Source of the DNA: Planctomycetaceae bacterium
Lineage (GTDB): Bacteria > Planctomycetota > Planctomycetia > Pirellulales > Pirellulaceae
Direction of reading: 5' to 3'
DNA: 23,169 nucleotides
Assembly: GCA_003455945.1 (NCBI GenBank)
Contig: DMPQ01000112.1
Location: 1-23,169 of the forward strand
Shown here: in pieces, positions 15,889-23,169 of the stretch
Layout of the letters: every line of letters starts with the position of its first letter
How positions within the stretch are numbered: the first letter of the stretch is position 1
Notes under the pieces: model-generated
What the model was told of the DNA's origin: nothing
Databases searched by the model: none
The model's input: the letters and a program-made list of their open reading frames with translations, nothing else
Made by a program: the position numbers and the translations under genes

Positions 15889-16686
15889 TCAGCCTTCCGA
15901 AACCGACCAACCGCCGTCGACGGCGATCGTCTGGCCGGTGATCCAGCGAGCGGCCGGCGACACGAGCCAGGTCGCGAGTGCCGCGACATCGTCCGGGTGG
16001 CCGGGCCCGCCTCCACGGAGCGGCTGCTTGCGCTGCAGATAGTCGCGGATGGTCGGATCACCGATTGCCCGTCGTGCCATCGGCGTATCGATGAGCCCCG
16101 GCAGGATCGCATTGAAACGGAGATCGTGCGGAGCGTAGTGAGCGGCGCAGGCGGTCGTCAATCCGATCAGTCCCGCCTTGGCGGCCGCATAGGCGTGCGT
16201 CGCGAAATGTTCCGGCGCGGGCGAACGGGCGAGAACCGAGCCGAGATTGACGACGCTTCCGCCGCTGTTCGTCGCGAGCCAATGGCGGACGATCGCGCGA
16301 TTCGACAGGAAGACCGAACCGAGATTCCAGTCGAGCGTGCCGCTCCAGCCCGAGTCGGTGATCGCGTCGAGCGGTCCGTCCCCGAGCGACCTTCCGCTTC
16401 CGCCCGCGACATGGATCAATCCGGCGATCGCGACACTGCGGCGCTCTGCCGACGCGATCGCCACGGCGATCGCCCGATCGATCGTCTCGACCGATCGGGC
16501 ATCGCCGATCACCTGTTCCACACCGGCGGCTCGTTCGGTCGCCTCGCCTTCCGCGGCCTCCGAGGCCGAACCGGCGAGGCCGACCGAGACGACGGCGTGA
16601 TGCTCGGCGAGCAGCCGCTCGACGATCGCTGCGCCGATGCCGGTCGTCCCGCCGACCACGATCACCACCGCGCGAGCGTCGCTCAC
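15889..16686 (-). CDS. Short-chain dehydrogenase/reductase
   Basis: This NAD(P)-dependent oxidoreductase has 265 residues. The Rossmann motif is VGGTTGIGAAI (11-21), followed by HVAGG (the NNAG equivalent, 92-96), Asn121, the catalytic Ser150 (VVNLGS), Tyr166 and Lys170 (YAAAK), the LPG loop (195-197) and a classical end ITGQTIAVDGGWS. The start is GTG at 16686, overlapping the stop of the ferritin-like gene by four nt (GTGA), with AAGGA nine nt upstream. Coupled translation with a ferritin-like protein is unusual and suggests a shared role. The substrate is not recognisable; annotation as a 3-oxoacyl-ACP reductase would be no more than a guess. Confidence 0.93.
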   Translation of the reverse strand: MSDARAVVIVVGGTTGIGAAIVERLLAEHHAVVSVGLAGSASEAAEGEATERAAGVEQVIGDARSVETIDRAIAVAIASAERRSVAIAGLIHVAGGSGRSLGDGPLDAITDSGWSGTLDWNLGSVFLSNRAIVRHWLATNSGGSVVNLGSVLARSPAPEHFATHAYAAAKAGLIGLTTACAAHYAPHDLRFNAILPGLIDTPMARRAIGDPTIRDYLQRKQPLRGGGPGHPDDVAALATWLVSPAARWITGQTIAVDGGWSVSEG

Positions 16687-17138
16687 CGGTTGTATTCCTT
16701 CAGGAATCCGCGGAAGAGGACCAGATGCTCCTCCTCGGCGGCGAGCAGACGGATGCAGAGATCCTGCGTGACGTAGTCCTCCCCTTCGGCCGCGCGAATC
16801 GTCTTCAGGTAGTGCGCGCACGCCGCTTCTTCGGCCTCGATCACCGCCTTGATGACGCCGACGACATCGGTCGTGTCGGCCGGCGGCTGCTGCTGATTGC
16901 CGATCTTCAGCGACTTGGAACCGGGAACGCGGCCGCCGAGCTGCTTGATCCGCTGGGCCAGCTGCTGCGCGTGTCCGAGTTCCTCGGCGATGTCGGCTCC
17001 CAGACTCTTCTTGATCTCTTCGGCTCGGACACCGTCCAGATTGACGCTGTTGGCCAGGTAATTGGTGACCGTCTCGAGTTCCATGTTGTACGCCTGCTCG
17101 AGCAGGCGAATGATCTCGGCTCGCTTTTCGTCGGACAT
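16683..17138 (-). CDS. Ferritin-like diiron protein (bacterioferritin/Dps-like)
   Basis: The 151-residue four-helix-bundle protein probably stores or oxidises iron. Carboxylate-bridged diiron ligands are visible in each helix: Glu20/Glu22 (YNMELETVTNYLA), Glu53-x-x-His56 (EELGH), Glu101-Glu104 (IEAEEAA), and Glu135-x-x-His138 (AAEEEHLVLF). This double ExxH pattern suggests an intact site. No haem-ligand Met at the usual bacterioferritin position is evident. The ATG at 17138 follows AAGGA eight nt upstream. The stop overlaps the SDR start. It is divergent from the pseudokinase gene. Confidence 0.9.
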   Translation of the reverse strand: MSDEKRAEIIRLLEQAYNMELETVTNYLANSVNLDGVRAEEIKKSLGADIAEELGHAQQLAQRIKQLGGRVPGSKSLKIGNQQQPPADTTDVVGVIKAVIEAEEAACAHYLKTIRAAEGEDYVTQDLCIRLLAAEEEHLVLFRGFLKEYNR

Positions 17139-17300
17139 CGTCGATTCCTTGGTGGTTAGGCGAGGCGGGGCTGGGGCCGTCGCCGGTCCGAGCCGCGACT
17201 CGCAGGTCCTTCCAGTCTTCCCGTTGCGGGGCGAACGGGGAAGCGGGGGGACGAGTCGGCGGGGGACGGGAAAGTCGTTCGAGACGAGCACGGACGATGA

Positions 17301-17330
17301 TTGCCGCGGGTGATCGCACCGGACTAGACT
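17301..17330 (+). promoter_or_regulatory. Likely promoter of the pseudokinase gene
   Basis: TTGCCG (17301-17306) and TAGACT (17325-17330) are separated by 18 nt, a good -35/-10 pair. If used, transcription starts near 17337, so translation must start downstream, favouring the ATG at 17411. Confidence 0.5.
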
Positions 17331-17410
17331 TCGTGGCGTCGGTGTTTTCCTCGACCGGAATCCCTCGACGATCTCCCCTTCGTCCGTTCGAGAGCGCCTA
17401 TCGCGATGCG

Positions 17411-18772
17411 ATGCCGATGAACGACGAATCGAACCGCGCGAACGCCTGGTCGCGGCATCCTGACGAGCCGCATGAGGGAACGCTGCGCCGACAGCGAGCT
17501 TTCGATCCGTTCGATGACGAGCGTCGACTCGAGGCCGATCGAGTCTGGGAAATCGAGACGCGGCAGAGTCTGAGGCAACTTGCGCCGACGCTCGACATCG
17601 GGTCGCTCGTCCCGAACGCTGACTCTCCGAGCGACGGTTCCGCGAGAACGGAGCGATCGGAGTTCGGCCGAGTCGGCGAACGGCCTTCGGTTGAGGCCTC
17701 TCGGCAGACGTCGGATGCGGCTCGGCCGAGGTGGCCGACCTTGCCGTTCGAGTTCGGGCCGTTGGTCCTGAGGCAATCGTTGGGAGCGACCGTCGACGCC
17801 GCCAACTATCGGGGGCACGATCGGCAACGCGGCGATTCGCTGGTCGTCCGACTGACTTGCAATGCCGACGCCGAGCTGTTCGTTCGTCGGCGGCTGAGCA
17901 CGTCGCGCGTACCGCCGATCGTGCAGGGGCATCTCGATCCGCAAGGGCGACGGATCGCGCTGGTCATGCGAACGGCCGGAACGACGCTGCTCGAACGCTA
18001 CCGCCTCGCCTGGCGTCACCATCGTCGTCCGCGCGGACGTTCGGAGTTCGGTCGACTCGGCCCGATCGAGTCGCCGTGCGGCAAAGGACTTCTGCCCGAG
18101 ACCTGGTTCGAGGTCGTGCTCGGCCTGGCGATCGGCATGGCGCGAACGCTTCGCGACTTGCATCGCGATGGACTCGTGCTCGGTTCGCCGACGCCGGAAC
18201 GTTTTCTGCTCGATGGGACCGGAGAGGTGCGACTGATCGATCTCGCGGGGGCGGTCTTCGACGGCGATCCGATCGGTCGAATCGATCGCTCGCCTCCGTT
18301 CGTCCCTCCCGAGCACCTGGAGTCTCTGACGCTGTCGAACTCGCCTGAGCGCGACACGAGAGACGATTCGGTCGAGGGGGCGCAGCCGCTGCCGGTCGCT
18401 CACCGCTCGATCGACATCTTCGCGTTCGGCGTGACGCTGTATCTCCTGTGCGCCGGTCGATACCCTTTCGGCCGCTCCGATCGTCGCCTTGATCGAGTCG
18501 ACGACGCTCGGCGTCTGCTGGCGATGCAGCGTCGCGGCGCCGAACGTCTCGATCGCCTCGATCGGTCGCTGCCGAGGCCGTTCGTCGAACTGGTCGATCG
18601 CTGTCTGGCCTTCTCGCCGTGCGATCGTCCGATCGATGCGGAGCGGATCATCGAGCGGCTCGAATCGCTGCGGCGCCCGGTGGCTCGTCGCCTGGCCCGA
18701 TGGCGATCGTTGCTGCCGGAGCGCGTGCGACTCGGCAGCGCGACCGAAGAACCTCGCGACCGGATGCGATAG
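17411..18772 (+). CDS. Protein-kinase-like protein lacking catalytic residues (pseudokinase)
   Basis: The 453 residues have a charged, probably disordered N-terminal region (1-~110) and a kinase fold (~115-445). Fold landmarks remain: LGATVDAANY (glycine-loop region), TLRDLHRDGLVLGSPTPERFLLD (catalytic loop region, ~246-268), VRLIDLAGAV (~273-282), FVPPEHLES (the APE equivalent), and SIDIFAFGVTLYLLCAGRYPF (helix F, 333-353). Catalytic positions are changed. The VAIK lysine is Arg147 (LVVRL), the HRDLKPEN region reads LGSPTPER with Ser259 for the catalytic Asp, and DFG is DLA. The HRD at 251-253 is four residues too early to be the catalytic triad. A start at 17297 is in frame, but a good promoter lies inside that extension. 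It probably acts as a scaffold or ligand sensor. The short distance to the next gene suggests a link, unproven. Confidence 0.82.
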   Translation: MPMNDESNRANAWSRHPDEPHEGTLRRQRAFDPFDDERRLEADRVWEIETRQSLRQLAPTLDIGSLVPNADSPSDGSARTERSEFGRVGERPSVEASRQTSDAARPRWPTLPFEFGPLVLRQSLGATVDAANYRGHDRQRGDSLVVRLTCNADAELFVRRRLSTSRVPPIVQGHLDPQGRRIALVMRTAGTTLLERYRLAWRHHRRPRGRSEFGRLGPIESPCGKGLLPETWFEVVLGLAIGMARTLRDLHRDGLVLGSPTPERFLLDGTGEVRLIDLAGAVFDGDPIGRIDRSPPFVPPEHLESLTLSNSPERDTRDDSVEGAQPLPVAHRSIDIFAFGVTLYLLCAGRYPFGRSDRRLDRVDDARRLLAMQRRGAERLDRLDRSLPRPFVELVDRCLAFSPCDRPIDAERIIERLESLRRPVARRLARWRSLLPERVRLGSATEEPRDRMR

Positions 18773-18775
18773 ACT
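18770..18775 (+). promoter_or_regulatory. Possible promoter -10 upstream of the cytochrome gene
   Basis: TAGACT overlaps the stop codon (TAG, 18770-18772) of the pseudokinase gene. It would give a leader of about 135 nt before the ATG at 18917. No convincing -35 was found, and the overlap with a stop codon may be chance. Confidence 0.3.
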
Positions 18776-18916
18776 CGGGGCTTGCCGGCCGGAGACGCCC
18801 TGCGAGGCGGCCGGTCGCTCGGGGCAGTCGATGCGCGGCGCAGGACGTCGCGTCGCGATCGCTCTCCGCTCGTCGGCCGCTCTCTCCCACCCCCACAGCC
18901 CCACCGGAGACTCCGC

Positions 18917-21900
18917 ATGCGATTCGTTCTTGGCTCTCGCGCCGATCGCGGCTCGCGTCGTTCGTCCGAACCTCGCTCGATCGAGTCGAGCTCGTTGCGC
19001 GGTCGGTCGATCGTTCGCCGGATCCTGGCGGCGCTGCCGTTCGCGATCGTCGGCATGGCGGCTCTTTCGGCTCAGGAGCAGGTGCCGCACAACCAGTCGC
19101 AGCCTCCCAACGACCCGTATTCGGCCGACGAGGCGGCGGCGCGGATGACCGTTCCCGAGGGCTTCACCGTCGATGTGGTGGCGAGCGAACCCGATCTGGT
19201 GAATCCGGTCGCGATGGCGATCGACGAGCGCGGGCGGTTCTGGGTCTGCGAGAGCATCGAGTATCCGCGGACCGAGGCGGGGGAAGGTCGAGACCGGATC
19301 CGGATCCTGGAGGACACCGACGGCGACGGGCGGATCGATCGGACCAAGGTCTTTGCCGACGGCCTGAACATCCCCAGCGGCATCGCGCTCGGTCGCGGCG
19401 GAGTCTGGGTCGCCAACGCTCCCGATCTGCTGTTGCTGAAGGACACCGACGGCGACGATGTCGCCGACTCGCGCGAGACGATCGTCACCGGATTCGGTCG
19501 GACCGACACGCACGAGTTGCCGAACTCGCTGGTCTGGGGACCGGACGGTTGGCTGTACGGTCTCAACGGCGTCTTCAACTACAGCCGCGTCGAACAATCG
19601 GGAGAGGTCTTCGACTTCACGTGCGCGATGTTCCGAGTCGATCCGGTGACGCATCGGTTCGAGCTGTTCGCCGAAGGGACGAGCAACCCTTGGGGGATCG
19701 CCTGGAACGAGGCGGGGGAGGCGTTCCTGAGCGCCTGCGTCATCGATCACTTGTGGCATCTGTCGCCGGGAGGTTACTACCACCGCCAGGCCGGCCCGTA
19801 TCCGCCGGGGACCTGGAAGATCGAATCGATCGTCGAGCATCGCCATCAGATGGCGGCGTACTGCGGCATCCAATGGCTCGATTCCCCCGCGTTTCCCGAA
19901 GCCTATCGGGGACGGCTGGTGATGGGGAACATCCACGGCAACTGCCTGAACCTGGATGCGATCGAACGCTGGGGCGCGACGTATCGCGGGCGCGGCGAGC
20001 CCGATCTGCTGCAGGCGAACGATGCATGGTTCATGCCGGTCGCCCAGCAGCTCGGCCCGGACGGCGCGCTCTACGTTCTCGATTGGTACGACCGGTATCA
20101 CTGCTATCAGGACGCGCGGCGCGATCCCGAGGGGATCGATCGACTCAAGGGGCGACTGTATCGGCTGCGCCACGGCGAGCTGCGCTGGGACTCACGCTTC
20201 GATCTGTCGCAGGCGTCGCTCGAGCGTCTGATCGACGGGCTCGGGGACGGAAACGCCTTCATCCGTTCGACCTGCCGCCGACTGCTGATCGATCGCCCCG
20301 ATCCGGACGGTCGACTGAACGCCGCGCTGCGAGAGGTGATCGACGATCGGAGCGATTCGCGATCGGTCACGGCACAACGCGAGGCGCTCTGGACGTCGAT
20401 CTCGCGCGGGGATGTCTCGTCGCGTGATCGACTGGTCGCGTTGGACCATCCCGATCCGGTCATCCGGATGTGGGCGCTCCGCGATGCGATCCGATCGGAC
20501 GACGCGGAAGTGCTGCGAGCCGGTCTGGCGCTGGCGAGCGACGATGCCGATCCGTCGGTCAGGCTGCAGGGGGCGGTGACGGCGGCCGGCTGGCTCGAAC
20601 GAGGCGTGATCCCGGCGGAAGAGGCGTTCGCGGCGATGGTCGGCGCACTGCAGGCCGCTCCCGACGACGGCCTGACCGGGCGACTCGTTTATGCCCATGC
20701 CGCGCGCGTGCTCGACGGCAACGATGCGGCGTTCGCTACGGCGGCGCGCGCGGCTTGGACCTGGCCGAGCGAACATCCGGGGCGCGAAGCGATCGAGCGC
20801 TGTACCGATCGCCTTCTCGATCTCCCCGACGTCTCGCCGGCCGCTGCTGCAGCAACGGTCCGCGGCATGCTCGATGCGGGAGCCGACGATGCGACGCTCC
20901 GCCGCGCTACGCTTCGGCTGATCGATCGCTGGGCGACCGAGACCGAAGACGAGATCCGAGCCGCGTGGCGCGAGGCGGTCGGCGAACTGGCGATCGCGAC
21001 CGGAGCCAGACCGTCGCTCGCCGATCTGGCGCTCGCCGGTCGCGTGGTGCGCGGGGAAGCGGGAGCGGTCGACGACCTGTTGGCGGCGGTGAGCGAAACG
21101 AGTCGCCCGAGTGCCGAACGCGCGAGCGGCCTGAAACTGGCGGTCGCCGCCGATCCGAGTCGCGCGACCGAGTGGGGACTTGCCTGGATCCGAGCCGCGG
21201 CCGAAACGGACGAGGCCGAGTTTCGAGCGACCTCGCTCGCGCAGCTGGCGCGGCTGGATGACCCCCGTCTGGGGCCCGCGCTGATCGACGCTCTCCCCTC
21301 CTGGCCGACCGAAGAGCGCGGACGGATCGTCGAGATGCTGACCGGCCGAGCCGCGTGGGGAGCCGCGCTGATCGATGCGATCGAGGAGAAGCGCCTGGCC
21401 GCCGCCGATCTGAACGCCAATCAGGTCCGAAAGCTCAACGCGGTGGCGGACGAGGCGTTGCGAGCGAGAATCTCGCAGGTCTGGGGGACGCTGCGCGAAG
21501 GACGCGACCCGGCTCGCGAACAGGTCATCGCGCAGGTTCGCCGGACCTTGACCGCCGGGATCGGCGATCCGATTCGCGGCCAAGCGGTCTTCGATCGCGT
21601 TTGTGCGCCGTGCCACCGCTTGTACGGTCGCGGAGCCGAAGTCGGACCTGATCTGACCGGCAACGGCCGCGGGTCGTTCGACCAACTGCTGTCGAACGCG
21701 CTCGATCCGAGTCTGGTGATCGGCGCGAGCTACCAGGCGACGCTCGTCGAGACGGAGGACGGCCAGGTGGTGACCGGGCTGGTGATGCAGGAGACTCCCG
21801 ATCGCCTTGTCCTGCGGACTCAAGGGGACGTCGTCGTCGAACAGCCGCGCGAGACGATCCTTGCGCAGCGGCGCAGCGAACTGTCGCTGATGCCCGAGAA

Positions 21901-22474
21901 TCTCGAGACGAGTCTGCAGGAACAGGAACTGCGCGATCTCTTCGCACTCCTCACGTTGGATGGTCCTGCCGGTGAAGCCGCCTCGAGCCGTATTCCCGGC
22001 GCGCTCGAGGCGCATGCGCGGGGGAGCGATGATCCCGACACGATGCGAGCGTTGCTCGGTTGGGTCCTCCCCGACTTCGGCTGCCGCGAGGTGGGCGAAG
22101 GGGGGATGGAGCTGCTGACCGAACATGCCGGACGACGCGGTGCGATCCGAGTCCATCCGATCGATCGCGAGACGCCGTGTCGGATCGAAGGGAAGATCGA
22201 GGTGCCGCGAGGAGAGCGCGTCGTCTGGCGTCTGCCGCTGTCGCACGATCCCCGTGGGGATTGGCGAGTCGTCGTTCGAGTCGACGGCGAGATGGTGGCG
22301 GACGAGTCGATCGGCACCGCGACCGTGCGGGACGGTTGGCTCGACCTGCAACTCGACCTGACTCGCTGGGCCGGTCAGCAAGTCGACCTCTCGATCGACT
22401 GTACCGCCTCGGGTTGGTCGTGGGAGTTCGCCTACCTGGGACGCGCCACGTGGAAGATCGATGGGGCCGAATGA
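18917..22474 (+). CDS. Secreted dehydrogenase-like protein with HEAT-like region and c-type cytochrome domain
   Basis: The 1185-residue protein has a basic start and a hydrophobic segment (ILAALPFAIVGMAALSA, 36-52), likely cleaved before QE. Residues ~70-430 match the planctomycete/verrucomicrobial membrane-bound dehydrogenase-like domain, a beta-propeller: GFTVDVVASEPDLVNPVAMA, DTDGDGRIDRTKVFADGL, DGWLYGLNG, NPWGIAWNE, DGALYVLDWYD. Residues ~430-870 are Ala/Arg-rich helical HEAT-like repeats. A c-type cytochrome follows: CAPCH (896-900) binds haem, and LMPENL holds a likely axial Met. A C-terminal beta domain (~1060-1185) is of a kind seen in planctomycete paralogues. The ATG at 18917 follows GGAGA. 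The protein should work in the periplasm or at the cell surface; its substrate, perhaps a sugar, is unknown. Confidence 0.93.
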   Translation: MRFVLGSRADRGSRRSSEPRSIESSSLRGRSIVRRILAALPFAIVGMAALSAQEQVPHNQSQPPNDPYSADEAAARMTVPEGFTVDVVASEPDLVNPVAMAIDERGRFWVCESIEYPRTEAGEGRDRIRILEDTDGDGRIDRTKVFADGLNIPSGIALGRGGVWVANAPDLLLLKDTDGDDVADSRETIVTGFGRTDTHELPNSLVWGPDGWLYGLNGVFNYSRVEQSGEVFDFTCAMFRVDPVTHRFELFAEGTSNPWGIAWNEAGEAFLSACVIDHLWHLSPGGYYHRQAGPYPPGTWKIESIVEHRHQMAAYCGIQWLDSPAFPEAYRGRLVMGNIHGNCLNLDAIERWGATYRGRGEPDLLQANDAWFMPVAQQLGPDGALYVLDWYDRYHCYQDARRDPEGIDRLKGRLYRLRHGELRWDSRFDLSQASLERLIDGLGDGNAFIRSTCRRLLIDRPDPDGRLNAALREVIDDRSDSRSVTAQREALWTSISRGDVSSRDRLVALDHPDPVIRMWALRDAIRSDDAEVLRAGLALASDDADPSVRLQGAVTAAGWLERGVIPAEEAFAAMVGALQAAPDDGLTGRLVYAHAARVLDGNDAAFATAARAAWTWPSEHPGREAIERCTDRLLDLPDVSPAAAAATVRGMLDAGADDATLRRATLRLIDRWATETEDEIRAAWREAVGELAIATGARPSLADLALAGRVVRGEAGAVDDLLAAVSETSRPSAERASGLKLAVAADPSRATEWGLAWIRAAAETDEAEFRATSLAQLARLDDPRLGPALIDALPSWPTEERGRIVEMLTGRAAWGAALIDAIEEKRLAAADLNANQVRKLNAVADEALRARISQVWGTLREGRDPAREQVIAQVRRTLTAGIGDPIRGQAVFDRVCAPCHRLYGRGAEVGPDLTGNGRGSFDQLLSNALDPSLVIGASYQATLVETEDGQVVTGLVMQETPDRLVLRTQGDVVVEQPRETILAQRRSELSLMPENLETSLQEQELRDLFALLTLDGPAGEAASSRIPGALEAHARGSDDPDTMRALLGWVLPDFGCREVGEGGMELLTEHAGRRGAIRVHPIDRETPCRIEGKIEVPRGERVVWRLPLSHDPRGDWRVVVRVDGEMVADESIGTATVRDGWLDLQLDLTRWAGQQVDLSIDCTASGWSWEFAYLGRATWKIDGAE

Positions 22475-22542
22475 CGTCGGTCCATGCACGCGGCCGAGAT
22501 CGTCAGGGGAGTCGCATCCGTCGCGATCGACGGCGAGCAACG

Positions 22543-22568
22543 CGGGGGCTTCGTTCGACGGGCCCCCG
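22543..22568. terminator. Hairpin between convergent genes (possible bidirectional terminator)
   Basis: CGGGGGC (22543-22549) pairs perfectly with GCCCCCG (22562-22568) around a 12-nt loop, between the cytochrome-gene stop (22474) and the TadE-like-gene stop (22574). There is no T-tract on either side, so termination is inferred from position and stem strength. Confidence 0.45.
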
Positions 22569-22573
22569 GCGGC

Positions 22574-22987
22574 TCAGAAGATCGCTTCCTTCCGCATCGT
22601 GCTGACGCCGACCAGGTTGAAGTTCCCGGTCAGCCATTGCGGCGCGATCCAGCTGACGTCGGCGTACGGAACGGTCACGACGACTCGGATCGGCGTTCCC
22701 GATTCGACCGTCGTCGGGTCCGGCGTGACGGTGACGTTCGCGCTGTCCAGGCCGGCTGCCTGCACGTAGTCCTGAATGACCTGAGTGATCGCCGCGGTGT
22801 CGAGATTCTCGACGATGCCGGTCCGGTTTCCTTCGCGGCTGGCGTTGATCAGGATCTGCTGGACCATGATCGCGCGACCGAACTCGATGATCCCGAACAG
22901 GAAGGTCAGAAAGATCGGCAGCACGACCGCGAATTCCACGGCTGCCGCACCTCGACGAGCCGACTTGGAACGCCCGATCGATCTCAT
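22574..22987 (-). CDS. TadE-like pseudopilin/membrane protein
   Basis: The 137-residue protein begins with the TadE signature: a basic N-terminus, RRGAAAVEFAVVLPIFLTFL (11-30, with the conserved Glu18), and FGIIEFGRAIMVQQ, a single membrane helix. The periplasmic part (~45-137) includes NASREGNRTGI and ends in strands such as PIRVVVTVPYADVSW. TadE/TadF-like proteins are pseudopilins of the Flp/Tad secretion system, processed by a prepilin peptidase. Planctomycetes carry many such genes, often in tandem, so a neighbour beyond the right edge may be another. The ATG at 22987 follows GGAG by ten nt. Function in pilus assembly is by family only. Confidence 0.9.
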   Translation of the reverse strand: MRSIGRSKSARRGAAAVEFAVVLPIFLTFLFGIIEFGRAIMVQQILINASREGNRTGIVENLDTAAITQVIQDYVQAAGLDSANVTVTPDPTTVESGTPIRVVVTVPYADVSWIAPQWLTGNFNLVGVSTMRKEAIF

Positions 22988-23169
22988 GGCGGGAAACTCC
23001 GATCCTGCGGGGGCAGCGCGGGGTGGTATCGGTCGTTCGGCGACGGCTTGACCGCTCCTCCGACACGACCGAGTTCCGAAAAGCGGCTCGTGTGGGGGCG
23101 AGGGGAGCTGACCGGAAACTCTTGGTCGATCCGAGCCGATGTCAAAGCACCTCCCCGAAACGACGGCAG
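22988..23169. other. Right-edge region without a recognised gene
   Basis: These 182 bp upstream of the TadE-like gene contain its ribosome-binding site. I recognise no protein, RNA or terminator; the frames are Arg/Thr-rich shadows. The promoter of the TadE-like gene, or the 3' end of a gene beyond the edge, may lie here. Confidence 0.4.

Noticed and set aside
17297..17410. N-terminal extension of the pseudokinase from an ATG at 17297
   Set aside because: A good -35/-10 pair (17301-17330) lies within it, there is no ribosome-binding site before 17297, and the added residues carry no family signal. It remains possible.
17324..20173. 949-codon minus-strand open frame across the pseudokinase and cytochrome genes
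   Set aside because: It crosses two well-supported plus-strand genes and shows only low-complexity Arg/Gln/Asp-rich sequence.
20192..22540. 782-codon minus-strand open frame opposite the cytochrome gene
   Set aside because: Shadow frame: no recognisable domain, while the plus strand has CxxCH and propeller motifs.

Overview
The window reads as a high-GC planctomycete (Planctomycetota) chromosome fragment. The markers are a giant secreted protein with beta-propeller, HEAT-like and CxxCH cytochrome regions of the Pirellula/Verrucomicrobium type, a protein-kinase-like fold, an HTH-plus-receiver regulator of a layout familiar from planctomycetes, a TadE-like protein, and genes resembling those for the C1 carrier methanofuran/methylofuran. 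CGA arginine codons and the palindrome CGATCG are very frequent. This assignment is inferred from remembered protein families; no search was run.

Left part (1-8045). A minus-strand membrane-protein gene runs into the left edge, but its last ~240 bp read as an alphaproteobacterial-type DnaB helicase. I think this is a chimeric join. Next on the minus strand come lepA (EF-4), a ROK sugar kinase, an OsmC-family protein and a membrane-anchored PH-domain protein. nrdR lies on the plus strand and converges on moaC. An HTH+receiver regulator with a clear intrinsic terminator follows, then a 777-bp stretch without a gene that contains the aspS terminator.

Central part (8046-17138). All genes are on the minus strand. 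In transcription order they are: ferritin-like protein and SDR oxidoreductase (4-nt overlap), SIS-domain protein and core-type cobalamin-independent methionine synthase (7-nt gap), metallo-beta-lactamase-fold hydrolase, then an ATP-grasp ligase, a hydantoinase-like protein and an amino-acid-kinase-fold protein joined by two 4-nt stop/start overlaps, and finally aspS with its own likely promoter. The ligase/hydantoinase-like/kinase trio looks like MfnD, MfnF and MfnE, which build the arylamine-furan part of methanofuran in archaea. It is the most interesting system here: it implies that this bacterium makes a methanofuran-type cofactor for tetrahydromethanopterin-linked C1 transfer. A folate-independent type of methionine synthase nearby fits, but does not prove, a C1-metabolism neighbourhood.

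Right part (17139-23169). On the plus strand lie a protein-kinase-like gene lacking the usual catalytic residues (a likely pseudokinase) and the 1185-residue secreted dehydrogenase/cytochrome-like protein. The latter converges on a minus-strand TadE-like gene, with a hairpin between them. No rRNA, tRNA, CRISPR array, insertion sequence or phage gene was seen.
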